Of a DNA stretch of 64,000 bases, positions 26,428 through 36,140 are shown piece after piece. Position 1 is the first letter of the stretch; every line of letters starts with the position of its first letter. The notes beneath the pieces were generated by a model. It made no database searches, was not told the origin of the DNA, and worked only from the letters and a program-made list of their open reading frames with translations. The DNA is from Mangifera indica (lineage: Eukaryota > Streptophyta > Magnoliopsida > Sapindales > Anacardiaceae), in the NCBI RefSeq assembly GCF_011075055.1, contig NC_058149.1:4966449-5030448 (forward strand). Reading direction: 5' to 3'. The translations under genes and the position numbers were made by a program.

Positions 26428-26548
26428 GGTGAGATTGCCTACATCTAAGCAATCTCCCCTAATAGACGATATCGCCTACATAGGTAATCTTGCCTATATA
26501 TGGTAGGCGATCTTGCCTATATATGGTAGGTGATCCTGTCTACCCACC
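26428..26548. repeat. MULE subterminal repeat, right (GATATCGCC type)
   Basis: AGGTGAGATTGCCTAC, AGACGATATCGCCTAC, and two copies of TATATATGGTAGGCGAT-type units with CTTGCCTA lie in about 120 bp. They share GATATCGCC and GGCGATCTTGCC with the left end in inverse orientation. Confidence 0.5.
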
Positions 26549-27085
26549 TATATATATAAAGTTTCTAAGGAAGCATTTCAACAAACACTATTTTCAGTGA
26601 ATATATACATTCTAGTTGAACTACCAATCAGTACTCTAACCACTTTAACATACACATATAATAACATTCAATTAAAAAAATGGAATAAATATTATTATTT
26701 TTACAAATTCTTTAATTACTTTACTAAATTTTATCGTAAATTAACTATTTTATTATACAATTTTTTTATTTGCAATTATTATACAAACAAACACAAAAAA
26801 AAAGGGATATAGATTAACACTAACTTTAATTATAATGAATTATTTATAAAATCTCTGAAAATATATTTTGTGTTTTTAGTATTAAAAAGAATGTATGTTA
26901 TTTGTGTTTATAAAAATGAAGAAAAAGATAATTTTGATATTTAATTAATAAAGTGATATAATTATTTATTAAAAAATATAATAAAAATATATAAACAAAT
27001 TTAAAAAATGGTATTTCTTTTAATACTTAAAAAAAAATAAAGAAAGAAACTTTGGGTGAGAACAACTCCTTTGGCCTTTGATATT

Positions 27086-27388
27086 CTTCGAAACATTTGG
27101 CCACGCAAACATGATTTGACAAGAATCGTCCTTAAACCAATAGATCCAACATTAATGCGCATAATCCATATCTACATTGATTTAATTTAATTTTGACATG
27201 TTTTCCTTGAGTTGATGCAAATAAACAGCGTTTTCATAATTTCAAAGGGAGTTGTGTCTATATTGATGTATGTATAAATGTGACCCCACACCCAACATAT
27301 AATATGATTACATAAGAACTTCTTTTTGATTAAAATGTGATAATTCAGAGAAATATTATCCCTTTCAAAATTTTGTTGAGATAGGAGA
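27086..27388. other. Intergenic spacer between the two nests
   Basis: About 300 bp separate the right duplication of the first nest from the left end of the foldback MULE. No gene or repeat was seen. Confidence 0.5.
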
Positions 27389-27690
27389 GGGAAATTAATT
27401 AAAATAGGTAGCCAGTTTGCTACATAAATTTTTTTTGGTATAAATTTTTAACTTTTACCTTTTTAAGCAAATTATATTTTTCATTTCAAAAATACCTCTC
27501 ATCTTATTTATCAGCATTTACAGTAGCTTTCACAATAACTTTCGCAGATTAATCTCTTATATTTCAGAGGATATGCATTAAGCTTAATTTTTCTATAATG
27601 AATAATATCTACAGATGAAAAACAGATATAATAATAGATAGTTATATACTTTTACACATTTACAAAATGATAGACATAACTAATATAGGA
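27389..27690. repeat. Left TIR of the foldback MULE
   Basis: About 300 bp, imperfectly inverted relative to 43,240-43,550, and related to the TIRs of the element at 50,567-51,558 (block AAGCAAAT...TTTCA...AATACC). Confidence 0.75.
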
Positions 27691-27699
27691 TGTGTGGGT

Positions 27700-28085
27700 T
27701 GTGTCGGATGAGAAAGGGTGCATGTCTTTTCAAAACAGTGTAAAAATGAGTGAAAGGGTAGGCTTTTTCTTAATACGGTGCGTTTTTCAAAGCGGGTGTG
27801 AAAATTTGCGAAAGTGTAAAGAGGTATGTGAAACTCTGAAGGGGTGCGTGAAAAGGTGCGACAATGCTAAAGGGGTGCATGAAAGGGTGCAGTGATGCTA
27901 AAAGGGTGCGTGAAAATGCACGGGTGCGACAACGCTGAAAGGGTGCGACAAATTTGGAAAGGGTGCAACACTTCGAAAGGGTGCATTATAATCTAAAGGG
28001 GTGCATGAAAACCCTAAAAGTGCAACTCAAGGGTGCGTGCAAACCCTAAACGTTGGTCATTCTCCATGGGTGCGTGGACGTGTGC
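27700..28085 (+). repeat. G-rich minisatellite in left TIR
   Basis: Degenerate units built on AAAGGGGTGCGTGAAA or GGTGCGACAA, with about 20-bp spacing in places. Short open frames through it (GCVKRCDNAKGVHERV type) are repeat artefacts. Confidence 0.8.
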
Positions 28086-28158
28086 ATGCATGTATGCACA
28101 ACTCATCAGCTGTAATGAAACACTTTCTTTAAAAAAAAATTAAAATTTTTTTAATTAA

Positions 28159-28330
28159 GAGCAATACTATGTGTACTCACTTTAGGTACACAAATGTATA
28201 CACACTCATATATGTCATCATATGATTGGTTATTGTTTTATTTGTTAATTCAAAATCATCCAATCACATGATGACACATATAAATGTGTACACATTTGTG
28301 TACCCAAAGTGGGTACACATAGTTTTATTG
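28159..28330. mobile_element. 172-bp MITE with 9-bp TSD
   Basis: Begins GAGCAATACTATGTGTACTC and ends GTACACATAGTTTTATTG. The arms pair for about 75 bp, including GGTACACAAATGTATACACA against its inverse TGTGTACACATTTGTGTACC. The flanks are the perfect 9-mer TTTAATTAA (28,150-28,158 and 28,331-28,339). A 9-bp duplication suggests Mutator-type mobilisation, but the target is low-complexity, so its exact length is uncertain. Confidence 0.75.
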
Positions 28331-28573
28331 TTTAATTAATTCATTAACTATAAGAGAATTCATTTCATTCATTAATATTTAGATAGGGTAGATTTAGGGC
28401 AGATGAAAGTATTTACTGCAATATTTATAAAAACAATTATTTACTTTTTCCATAAAGAACTTTTTACTGTTATTTCATAAACATCTCATTCTTCGGTTAT
28501 TTTCAATAGTCCAAATCTACTTTATTCTAAACTAAGTTCATATTTATGTTCTTGAATCCATCGATCGGAAAAA

Positions 28574-28747
28574 ATGGTAAGAGTGATATTCATACTTGGA
28601 TTCGGTGGGGAATGGCACAATGAATATGGTAATAATCTAAGATATATCGGTGGAGTTCAGAAATTATTTTCATCCAATAGAAGAATCAATTACAATGGAT
28701 TTGTAGAAGGAGTATGTTCTCATTTAGATATCAATCCAACAGATTAA
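28574..28747 (+). pseudogene. MuDR-type transposase N-terminus, 57 codons, truncated
   Basis: ATG at 28,574 opens MVRVIFILGFGGEW, then RYIGGVQKLFSSNRRI, then FVEGVCSHLDINP, ending in TAA at 28,745. The start MVRV, the GGEW motif, a short glycine-containing strand, and a C-terminal helix followed by a D/N-P turn match the N-terminal domain that opens MuDR-class MULE transposases (normally several hundred residues long). The frame is cut where sequence resembling the inner TIR begins (AACAGATTAATTTAGGATG). So this is the first exon-like piece of a transposase whose remainder was replaced by repeat DNA. It lies inside the foldback element and supports a MULE identity. A chance frame is unlikely given the motif order. 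Confidence 0.6.
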
Positions 28748-29530
28748 TTTAGGATGTAATAATTGATATTTATATACCTTTATACCTTTACAAAATGATG
28801 AACATAAAATGGTGCATTTTTTTGAGCAGGTGCAAAAATGTGAGAAAGTGTAAAGGGGTGTGTGAAAATGTGAAGGGGTGCGTGAAAGTCTGAAGGGGTG
28901 TGTGAAAATATGAAAGGGGTGTGTCAACTCTAAAGGGGTGCGTGAAATCGTAAAAGGGTGAGTCAACTCTGAAGAGGTGCGTGAAATCGTAAAGAGATGC
29001 GTGAAATCGTAAAAGGGTGCATCAACTCCGAAGGGGTGCGTGAAATCGTAAAAGGGTATGTCATTCTCTTAAGAGGTGCATGAAATCTTAAAAGGGTGTG
29101 TTAGCTTCTGAAAAAGGTGCGTCAACCTCTGAAGGGGTGCGTGAAAGGGTGTGGCATTTTGAAAAGGTGTGTCATAACCTGAAGAGGTGCGTGAAGGGAT
29201 GCAATAATGCTAAAGGGGTGCGTGAAAGTATAAAGGGGTGTGTGAAACTATAAAGGGGTGCCTAAAATTGTAAAGGGGTGCGTGAAACTATGAAAAGGTG
29301 CGTGAAAGTGTAAAATGGTGCGTAAAACTGTGAAGGGGTGTGTGAAAGTGTGAAGGGGTGAATAAAAGTGTGAAGGGGTAGGTGAAAATATGAAGGGGTG
29401 TGTGAAACTGTGAAGGGGTGCGTGAAAATATGAAAGGATGCATGAAACTGTGAAAGAGTGCGTGAAACTATGAAGGAATGCGTGAAAATATAAAGGGGTG
29501 TGTGAAAATATAAAAAGATATGTAATAATA
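28735..29530 (+). repeat. Second inner-TIR copy plus 20-bp G-rich array
   Basis: 28,735-28,800 repeats the inner end of the TIR (TTTACAAAATGATGAACATA; compare TTTACAAAATGATAGACATA at 27,660). It is followed by about 34 units of a 20-bp repeat, consensus TGAAGGGGTGCGTGAAANTN. The period is exactly 20 over long stretches (29,220-29,500). Units vary at several positions, with runs of a second type ending CTC or TCG between 28,920 and 29,060. Confidence 0.85.
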
Positions 29531-29537
29531 ATAATAT

Positions 29538-30822
29538 TGTAATACCCTCAGGTATATTTCAGGGGCAATTACGTCTTTTGACCCTGTTTGGAAATATTTC
29601 CAATTGTATGTGTGTTTTGAGATATATATAAAAGTAAAATAATAATAATAATAATATAATAATAATATATTGAAAAAAAAAAAAAAAAAAAAAAAAGGAA
29701 GAGAAAAGTCAATAACCTGCTCCCTTTACCTTTTGCTTTCCTTTTTCTTTTTTCCATCGTTCTTTCGTCTCTTCCAGAGAAGAAGACAATCTTCTTCCTT
29801 TCTTTGCTGCACAGTGAGTAATTTGGAAGGCTTTTGGAAGATAAATAAGAAAAAGAAAAATAAGAGGAAGCACTTGGAAGCTTTGGTAACCAAAGATCTC
29901 CTTCTTTTCCCTTTTATCTATGTTTATATGCATGTTATGTGATTATGCTAGTGTGTTTTGGTATTGATTTAAAGTGGTTTTGGTGATAAAGGAAGCAAAA
30001 CAAAGAGAAGGAAACCAATTTGCAAAGATCTGACTTGAAACAAGGTAAGGGGAATCATTATTGATATGTTGCATGTTTTAAGCTTTTGATTCCTCGGATC
30101 TATGTTATAAATGGTGATTTTGAAGTTGAGGAATGTTGTTTTGCCATCTGGGATGTCTATGTGTGTGATTTGGTTTAAGGCAGAGAGTTGCATGATATTT
30201 ACAGTTTTTGCCACTGAGTTCGTCCCATGTTTTGGCTGCCTTATTGAATGAATTATCAGTGCTATTATATCTTGTTGGAAAGCTCTTTGAATCCTCTTTC
30301 CAATGATATATAGCTTGTATGAATTAGAGATCATTTGGACTGTTAAAGATTGTATAAACCGAAAGGACTGTTTTACTAAAGAAAAACAGGGGAGGCAGTT
30401 TTTGCCACTGACTTTATCTGCTGTTTTGACTGCCTGATTGAATGAATTATGAGTGCTATTATAGCTTGTTGGAAAGATCTTGGAATCCTCTTTTCAACGA
30501 TATATAGTTTGTATGAATTAGAAACCATTTGGGCTGTTAAATTGTATAAAAAGTATGCTGCCCTGCTAAATGTCTGTTCTGTGAACAGTATTTCGTAATT
30601 TTATCACTGCGTTTAGCTCACGTTTTGACTGCCTTATCTATTGAATTATGAGTGCTATTATAGGTCGTTGGAAAGCTCTTTGAATCCTCTTTCCAATGAT
30701 ATATAGCTTGTATGAATTAGAAACCGTTTGGGATGTTAAATTGTATGAAAAAGAAGGTTGCCCTGTTAAATGACTGTTCTGTGAACAGTGTTTTGCAATT
30801 TTGGGCAGAAAAGAAAGAAGGA

Positions 30823-30854
<32 letters not shown>

Positions 30855-31817
30855 AAAGGAAGAAGAAAGGAAAGAAAGGAAAGGAAAGGAAAGAAAAGAA
30901 GGAAAGAAAAAGAAAGAAAAATAAGAAAAAGAATTTAGGGGTTGTCCCAAGAGTAATGTCTGGTGAGTTATGAATAAAATTAAATGGAAGCAAATGTAGT
31001 AAAATATAAGACCCGTATGTATGCTATAAACTATGAGGGGGCACTTTACACTACACCGCCCGCAGTAGGGCACGTCCGCAGTAGGACACGTCCGTAGTAG
31101 GACATAGACCCCCAGTAGGGTCCGCTCGCAGTAGAGCATGCTCGTAGTAGAGCTTAATTCAGAGTCAGAAATAGTATAGTGAAAGAAAAAGAGCTTGAGC
31201 TTAAAAAAAAAAAAACAAGTGCCAAATCCCTATAGTTAGCTTCCAAAAAGTATTAAATAGACACCAGATGGGACAAAGTATAACCCAAATAGTAAAGAGT
31301 GAACTAAATTACCCCCTCAATCTCTTATAGAGGTTAGGATGTGGGGTTGAGTCCCAAAAGTGAGTTAGAACAGGAAAAATGGATAGTTTACTTAATTTTT
31401 CCCCTTACTGAGTGTTCTTATCACTCACTCCCTTTTCTTTCCTGATTGCAGGTACAGGTGATCGAGATAGCTGCGAGGCAGGGTCAGGTCAGCGTAGGTA
31501 AATCCGGCTGGAGCAGGTTATCTCTGGTTTATATTACATGCATACAGTGGCATGTTTTTATCGACTTTTGACTTTTTGAGATTATGGTACAGTTGCATAT
31601 GATTACTCCTTGTTTTCAGATGCTTTCAGATGAGTTTTCATATGAGTATATACATCTTTTGTTCGCTTCCAGATTTACAGTTTTCTTGGAATACTTTCTA
31701 AACACTTTTAATGATGCATTTATTTTAAAGTATTTAAAAAAAAAAAATAGATGCTACGAATATTAATTCGTAATATTTCTCCTTCGATGGATAGTACTTC
31801 TAGGGAGGGATGTTACA
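29538..31817 (+). repeat. Gypsy 5' LTR (2,280 bp)
   Basis: Contains, in order: an (AAT)n/poly-A tract (29,640-29,697); three tandem copies of a block about 195 bp long (30,200-30,790) with core GAATTATGAGTGCTATTATA; a (GAAA)n tract (30,808-30,940); and a set of GCAGTAGGGC/GCAGTAGAGC units (31,058-31,155). Open frames through the purine tract (Lys-rich) and through the pyrimidine strand are artefacts. Promoter position was not determined. Confidence 0.95.
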
Positions 31818-31819
31818 GT

Positions 31820-31831
31820 TGGTATCAGAGC
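31820..31831 (+). promoter_or_regulatory. Gypsy primer-binding site (tRNA-iMet)
   Basis: TGGTATCAGAGC lies two bases after the LTR end and is complementary to the 3' end of initiator Met tRNA. Confidence 0.9.
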
Positions 31832-32004
31832 ATGATTTTGGAACCCAAAAGATGTTTTCTAAAACAAAATGGAGTAATCAAAGTAACACAGAGATGAAAT
31901 ACCCTTCAGCCACGCTGACCACCCTCGCAGCCGATCACTGTAAGTTAAGTTTTCATTTATACCTGCTGAGTTTTATGAAACTAATGTGTTCATTTTCAGG
32001 ACCT

Positions 32005-32924
32005 ATGAGTCAAACACCGGTAGATCCCTCTCAAAGGGGCCAAAATGAAGGAGCAACCCCTCAGGTACCCCAAGGGGCACTCAGTGCACATGATGTGCGA
32101 GAGATTTTCAGAGAGATGATGAGAGAGCACAAAGGTGCTCCTACACAGGGAAGTGAGACGGCTCATACGCCGCCAATCCAGGGGTATGAGATGAGGGAGG
32201 TTACTTCAGCATCTACAGCAGCCCCAGTGAGGACTCAATTACATCCTATTTTCAACCTCCCTAGTATGCACCAACCTCAAAAATTTGATGTGCAAGGGAC
32301 CCAATAGCAGCTGAAGAGTGGTTAGAATCAGTAGAGAGTGCCATGGCCTTGTTTGACATGACTGACCAAGAAAGAGTGAGATATGCCACTTATCTTTTCA
32401 AGTCAGGGGCAAGAATATGGTGGAACTTAGTCAGGGAGACGGTCAATGTCTCAGAAATGACATGGACCGAGTTTAGGCGCCGATTCGAGGCAGAGTACAG
32501 GGGCGCCGATGTTACTTGTATCAGGGCCCAGGAGTTTATCAGTCTAGTGCAAGGGACAGACTCTGTAAAAGAATATTCCACAAAGTTTAATCAATTGTCC
32601 CAGTATGCCCCTGAGATAGCTAGCACAGAAATGGGGCGTATGCAGAAGTTTGTGTACGGGCTGGATCCAGAGATAGCTCGAGACATTATGACCGGGGCGC
32701 AGCCACCCAGAACTTATGCAGAGGCCCTTGATAGAGCTTTGAGGGCAGAGGTTTTTGTTAGGAGGAGGTTTGGTCAGACTACAGGGCAAAAAGTTACACC
32801 TCCTTCTACCATGCCAGCTCCCCCGGTGAGTAGTGGTTCAGCTTCAGTACAGAGAGGCCCTCCTCCAGAGCGAGATAGGAAAGGTAAACGACCTCTCCAG
32901 TTCAGAGGCATGAAAAAGAACTAG
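32005..32924 (+). pseudogene. gag: Gypsy gag (capsid part), one frameshift and a TAG
   Basis: The ATG at 32,005 opens MSQTPVDPSQRGQNEG; it was chosen because the upstream in-frame residues cross the leader. The N-terminal region includes VREIFREMMREH. A one-base loss near 32,298 shifts the frame, and the capsid continues from about 32,300: ALFDMTDQERVRYATYLF, WWNLVRETVN, and EFISLVQGTDSVKEYSTKF, the retrotransposon gag/UBN2-like helical core. The frame ends at TAG 32,922-32,924, but downstream codons continue in the same frame into the zinc knuckle, so the stop is a single codon within what was one gag-pol frame. A GTAAG (31,939) and a TTTTCAG (31,994) bracket part of the leader and could be an intron. 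Confidence 0.85.
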
Positions 32925-35425
32925 AAGAGTGGAAAGAAACAAAGAGTACCTGAGATACCAGCTTGTCAGAAATGTGGGAAGCACCACAGAGGAGAGTGTT
33001 TGACAGGTCAGGCAGTTTGTTTCAGATGTCGTCAGCCTGGACATATTGCTCGTTTCTGTACAGCTGCCCCAGTGAGAGTAGAGCAGCAGCAGCCTATAGG
33101 AGGGGCCACAGCCAGAGTTTATACGATCACCCAAGGCCCAGCAGAGGCTAACCCATCAGCAGTCACGGGTCAGATTCTCTATCTTGATACTCCTATTTAT
33201 GTTTTAATTGATTGTGGAGCTACTCATTGTTTTATAGCCAAGAGTTTGCTTGAGAGGTTAAAGTTGCAACCTGTTAGAATAGCCCAGATGATTATGATTG
33301 AGTTGTCTGATGGGGGGTCAGTCATTAGTGAGATGATGCTACTAGGACAGAGTATTATGATTCAGGGTCGACAGTTACTAGTGGACCTGATTGTGTTCGA
33401 AATGCCAGATTTTGACATGATTTTAGGGATAGACTTTTTGGGGAGATACGGAGCTGAAATTGATTATAAAAAGAAGAAAGTGAGATTTAACCTAGACTCT
33501 GGAGATCAATTCGAGTTTGGTGAAGGTCATATCCGGAGTCTGATGATCAGTATGTTAAAAGCTAGTAAAATGTTGAAAAAATGGTGTACAGGATATTTGG
33601 CTCATATAGTGAGCAAAGTTGAGTCAGGCCCAACTATTGAGGAAACACCAGTGGTACGTGAGTTTCCAGATGTGTTTCCAAGTGAGCTACCGGGATTAGC
33701 TCCCGAGAGAGAGATTGAGTTTAGCATAGAGTTGGCACCTGGCACAGCACCTATTTCAAGAGCACCCTATCGAATGGCCCCTGTCGAGTTACAAGAATTG
33801 AAAAAGCAGCTTCAAGAGTTATTAGATCATGGTTTTATCAGACCGAGCCATTCTCCTTGGGGAGCTCCCATCCTATTTGTGAAAAAGAAAGACGGGTCTA
33901 TGAGAATGTGCATTGATTACAGAGAGCTAAATAAGGCCACAGTTAAGAACAAGTACCCGTTACCCAGGATTGATGATTTATTTGATCAGTTGAAGGGATC
34001 CGTGGTCTTCTCCAAGATAGATTTGAGATCTGGTTATCACCAGGTGAGAGTGACAGAGAAGGATATACCCAAGACAGCTTTCCGAACGAGGTATGGCCAC
34101 TTTGAGTTTGTAGTGATGCCATTCGGATTGACAAATGCCCCTGCAGTATTTATGGATTTGATGAATAGGGTATTTCATGACTGCCTGGATAAATTTATTG
34201 TGGTATTCATTGATGATATCTTAGTATATTCTTGCAGTCGAGAGGAGCATGAACAACACTTGAGGTTTACCCTCCAGAGATTGAGAGAAAAACAACTGTA
34301 TGCCAAATTCTCGAAATGTGAATTTTGGCTAGATAGAGTTACCTTTTTGGGGCATGTGATTTCAGCAGAGGGTATATCAGTGGATCCCAGTAAGATTGAG
34401 GCAATAGTTGAATGGCAGAGACCAAAGACAGTCAAAGAGGTTCGTAGTTTCCTGGGTTTGGCAGGGTATTATCGAAGGTTTGTGGAAGGATTTGCCAGAT
34501 TAGCTAGACCTCTTACAACCCTCACGAAGAAAGCAATGTCATTTCAGTGGTCAGATGCCTGTGAGACAAGCTTCCAAGAATTGAAAAGAAGATTGACTAC
34601 TGCTCATGTGTTAGCACTTCCAGAGGAGGGAGTTGAGTATGATTTATACACGGATGCCTCACACGGTGGCTTAGGAGCAGTGTTGATACAGCGAGGCAAG
34701 GTAATAGCATATGCCTCAAGACAATTGAAAGAATTTGAAACTCGATACCCCACTCATGATTTGGAGTTAAGGTTTTTGCTTTAAAAATCTGGAGACACTA
34801 TTTGTATGGGGTAAAATGTAATATTTATACTGACCATAAGAGTCTCAGATATTTCTTCACTCAGAAGGAGTTAAATATGAGACAGAGGCGATGGCTCGAG
34901 TTAGTAAAAGACTATGACTGTGATATTAAGTACCATCCAGGCAAGGCTAATGTAGTTGCAGATGCCCTCAGTAGAAATGTAATGATATCACAACTGACGG
35001 TCCAGAGAGAAATTCATAGAGAGATGGATCGAGAACAGATTGAGCTTGTGATTGGGGCCCTCACCAGGTTAGAGATTCAATCCACTCTCCTAGATAAGAT
35101 TCGAGAGGCTCAGACACAAGATGAATGGTGTCAACAGAAACTTCAAAAGGTTCAAGAGGGTCTTGAGACAGATTTTCAAGTATCGAATAAAATTCTCAAA
35201 TTCAGAGATCGAGTATATGTTCCCCAGATAACTGATTTGAGACAAAAAATTCTTACAGAGGCTCATAGTTCTCTTTACACTGCCCACCCTGGGGGTGTAA
35301 AGATGTATCAAGATTTAAAAAGACATTTTTGGTGGTCAGGCATGAAAAAGGATATAGGTGAGTTTGTTACTAGATGTCTCACCTGTCAGCAAATTAAGGC
35401 CGAACACCAGAGACCTGCAGGGTTA
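32925..35425 (+). pseudogene. pol: Gypsy pol, part 1: zinc knuckle, protease, RT, RNase H, integrase HHCC
   Basis: After the TAG: zinc knuckles [12 protein letters not shown] and [14 protein letters not shown] (32,966-33,060); aspartic protease [10 protein letters not shown] (33,210), where the usual D-S/T-G is D-C-G; reverse transcriptase from about 33,750, with [30 protein letters not shown], and the catalytic box [10 protein letters not shown] near 34,200; RNase H with [14 protein letters not shown] (34,646). A small deletion near 34,768 shifts the frame within RNase H; the rest ([17 protein letters not shown], then [11 protein letters not shown]) runs from 34,802. The integrase zinc region ([29 protein letters not shown]) ends at the hAT insertion. 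Enzymes for copying and inserting the element; not functional here. Confidence 0.92.
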
Positions 35426-35448
35426 CTTCAGCCTAGTCCTGGCCACGG

Positions 35449-35640
35449 GCCGGTTTGGCCTGTGAACCGGACCGAAACCGGCCCGGCTAAACTCGGAACC
35501 GGAACCGGCAGACCCGGAACCGGCAGTGAACCGGAACCGAAACCGTGGCTCTACGGTTCGGTTTCGGTTCACATAAATTGAAACCGTGGAACCGCCGGCT
35601 CACACCGGTTTATGAACCGGCGGTTTACTGTGCTGAACCG
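35449..35640 (+). repeat. hAT left subterminal GAACCG array
   Basis: About 15 occurrences of AACCG, GAACCG or the inverse CGGTT in under 200 bp, for example GAACCGGAACCGAAACCG. Such clusters next to hAT TIRs are where transposases of this superfamily bind; binding here is inferred. Confidence 0.8.
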
Positions 35641-35699
35641 AAAAAAATTTGAAAATTTTTTGAAATTTTTTTAATTTTTTTTTTAATTTTATTTAAAAA

Positions 35700-35771
35700 G
35701 GCAACGGTTCCCTGCGCAGGGAACCATTGCCTTTTGAAGAAAATTTGCAGGGGACCGTTGGTCCCCTGCAA
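35700..35771. other. Two strong hairpins upstream of the hAT gene
   Basis: 35,700-35,731 is a near-perfect palindrome: arm GGCAACGGTTCCCTGC, with one mismatch in its partner. 35,745-35,771 pairs TTGCAGGGGACC with GGTCCCCTGCAA around GTT. They share AGGG/CCCT cores with each other. Confidence 0.8.
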
Positions 35772-36140
35772 TTTTTTGAAATTTCAATTTACCCCCCTAT
35801 TTCTAATTTTTTTCAAAAAAAATTTTTTCTATATATACCCCTTTAAATTCTATTCTCTCAAATCTCAATCTCTCTACTCTCTCACTCAATCCTTCAAACT
35901 CTCATTCTCATTCTTTAAACTCTTAATATTCTCTCAATCTTTCAATTCAATTAAATTTTCTTAAATTTAATTAAATTCTTTCTTATTTTTTTATTAATTT
36001 CAATTTCAATTTTTTTTATACAATTCATAATTAATTATAGAATTTATTTCTATAATTAATTTTATTTATTATTATTTTATTATCTTTTATAATTAATCAT
36101 ATAATTTATTTATATAATTAATTTTATTTATTATCAAAAA

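Larger units (their letters stand above)
11722..27029. mobile_element. MULE (Kaonashi/KIUL-like) carrying transposase and Ulp1-like genes, split by copia
   Basis: The left edge TGCCACTTTTTAGG (11,740) and the inverted right edge (TACCATTTTTTAAA read from 27,012 on minus) align for about 65 bp, mostly with transition differences, both reaching an ATATCAC block. Inside are two tail-to-tail gene remnants: a plus-strand Ulp1-like protease (12.7-14.9 kb) and a minus-strand MULE transposase (26.3-15.3 kb) broken by a copia element. Near both ends are short GATATCGCC-type repeats. Transposase plus a ULP1-like gene is the known composition of Kaonashi MULEs, which lack long inverted repeats. Exact borders are uncertain by about 20 bp because of A tracts; the flanking A-rich 9-mers match at roughly 7 of 9. 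Copia excluded, the element is about 6.8 kb. Confidence 0.6.
10674..27077. mobile_element. Long-TIR AGGCCAAA element, copy 2, split by a MULE
   Basis: The left end AGGCCAAAAGACTCATTCCC is at 10,674. The matching right end, CTTTGGGTGAGAACAACTCC then TTTGGCCT, is 16 kb away, ending at 27,077. The flanks are CTGATATT (10,666-10,673) and TTGATATT (27,078-27,085), 7 of 8 identical. The two inverted arms inside 10,720-11,720 pair closely for about 400 bp: ATTTTAAAATTTTATTTAAA and the AGTTTTGAAATTTTATTTCTG-type block both recur inverted. The right arm breaks off near 11,721 and resumes near 27,030, which is where the MULE sits. Without the insert the element would be about 1.1 kb. The assignment of the distant right end is inference from the end motif plus the flanking duplication. 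Confidence 0.62.

Noticed and set aside
28800..29530. Regular repeat array resembling a CRISPR
   Set aside because: The 20-bp units are contiguous with no unique spacers, and the DNA is plant nuclear with TEs. It is a minisatellite in a transposon arm.
29569..30334. Repeated open frames shared by both gypsy LTRs
   Set aside because: They are LTR sequence read by chance; identity between copies only reflects LTR duplication.
30717..31139. Open frames in the (GAAA)n region of the gypsy LTR, both strands
   Set aside because: They read Lys/Glu/Arg or Phe/Ser/Leu low-complexity runs caused by the purine tract, within an LTR.
31818..31831. Sequence matching tRNA 3' end
   Set aside because: It is a 12-base primer-binding site, not a tRNA gene. 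No full tRNA gene was recognised anywhere.
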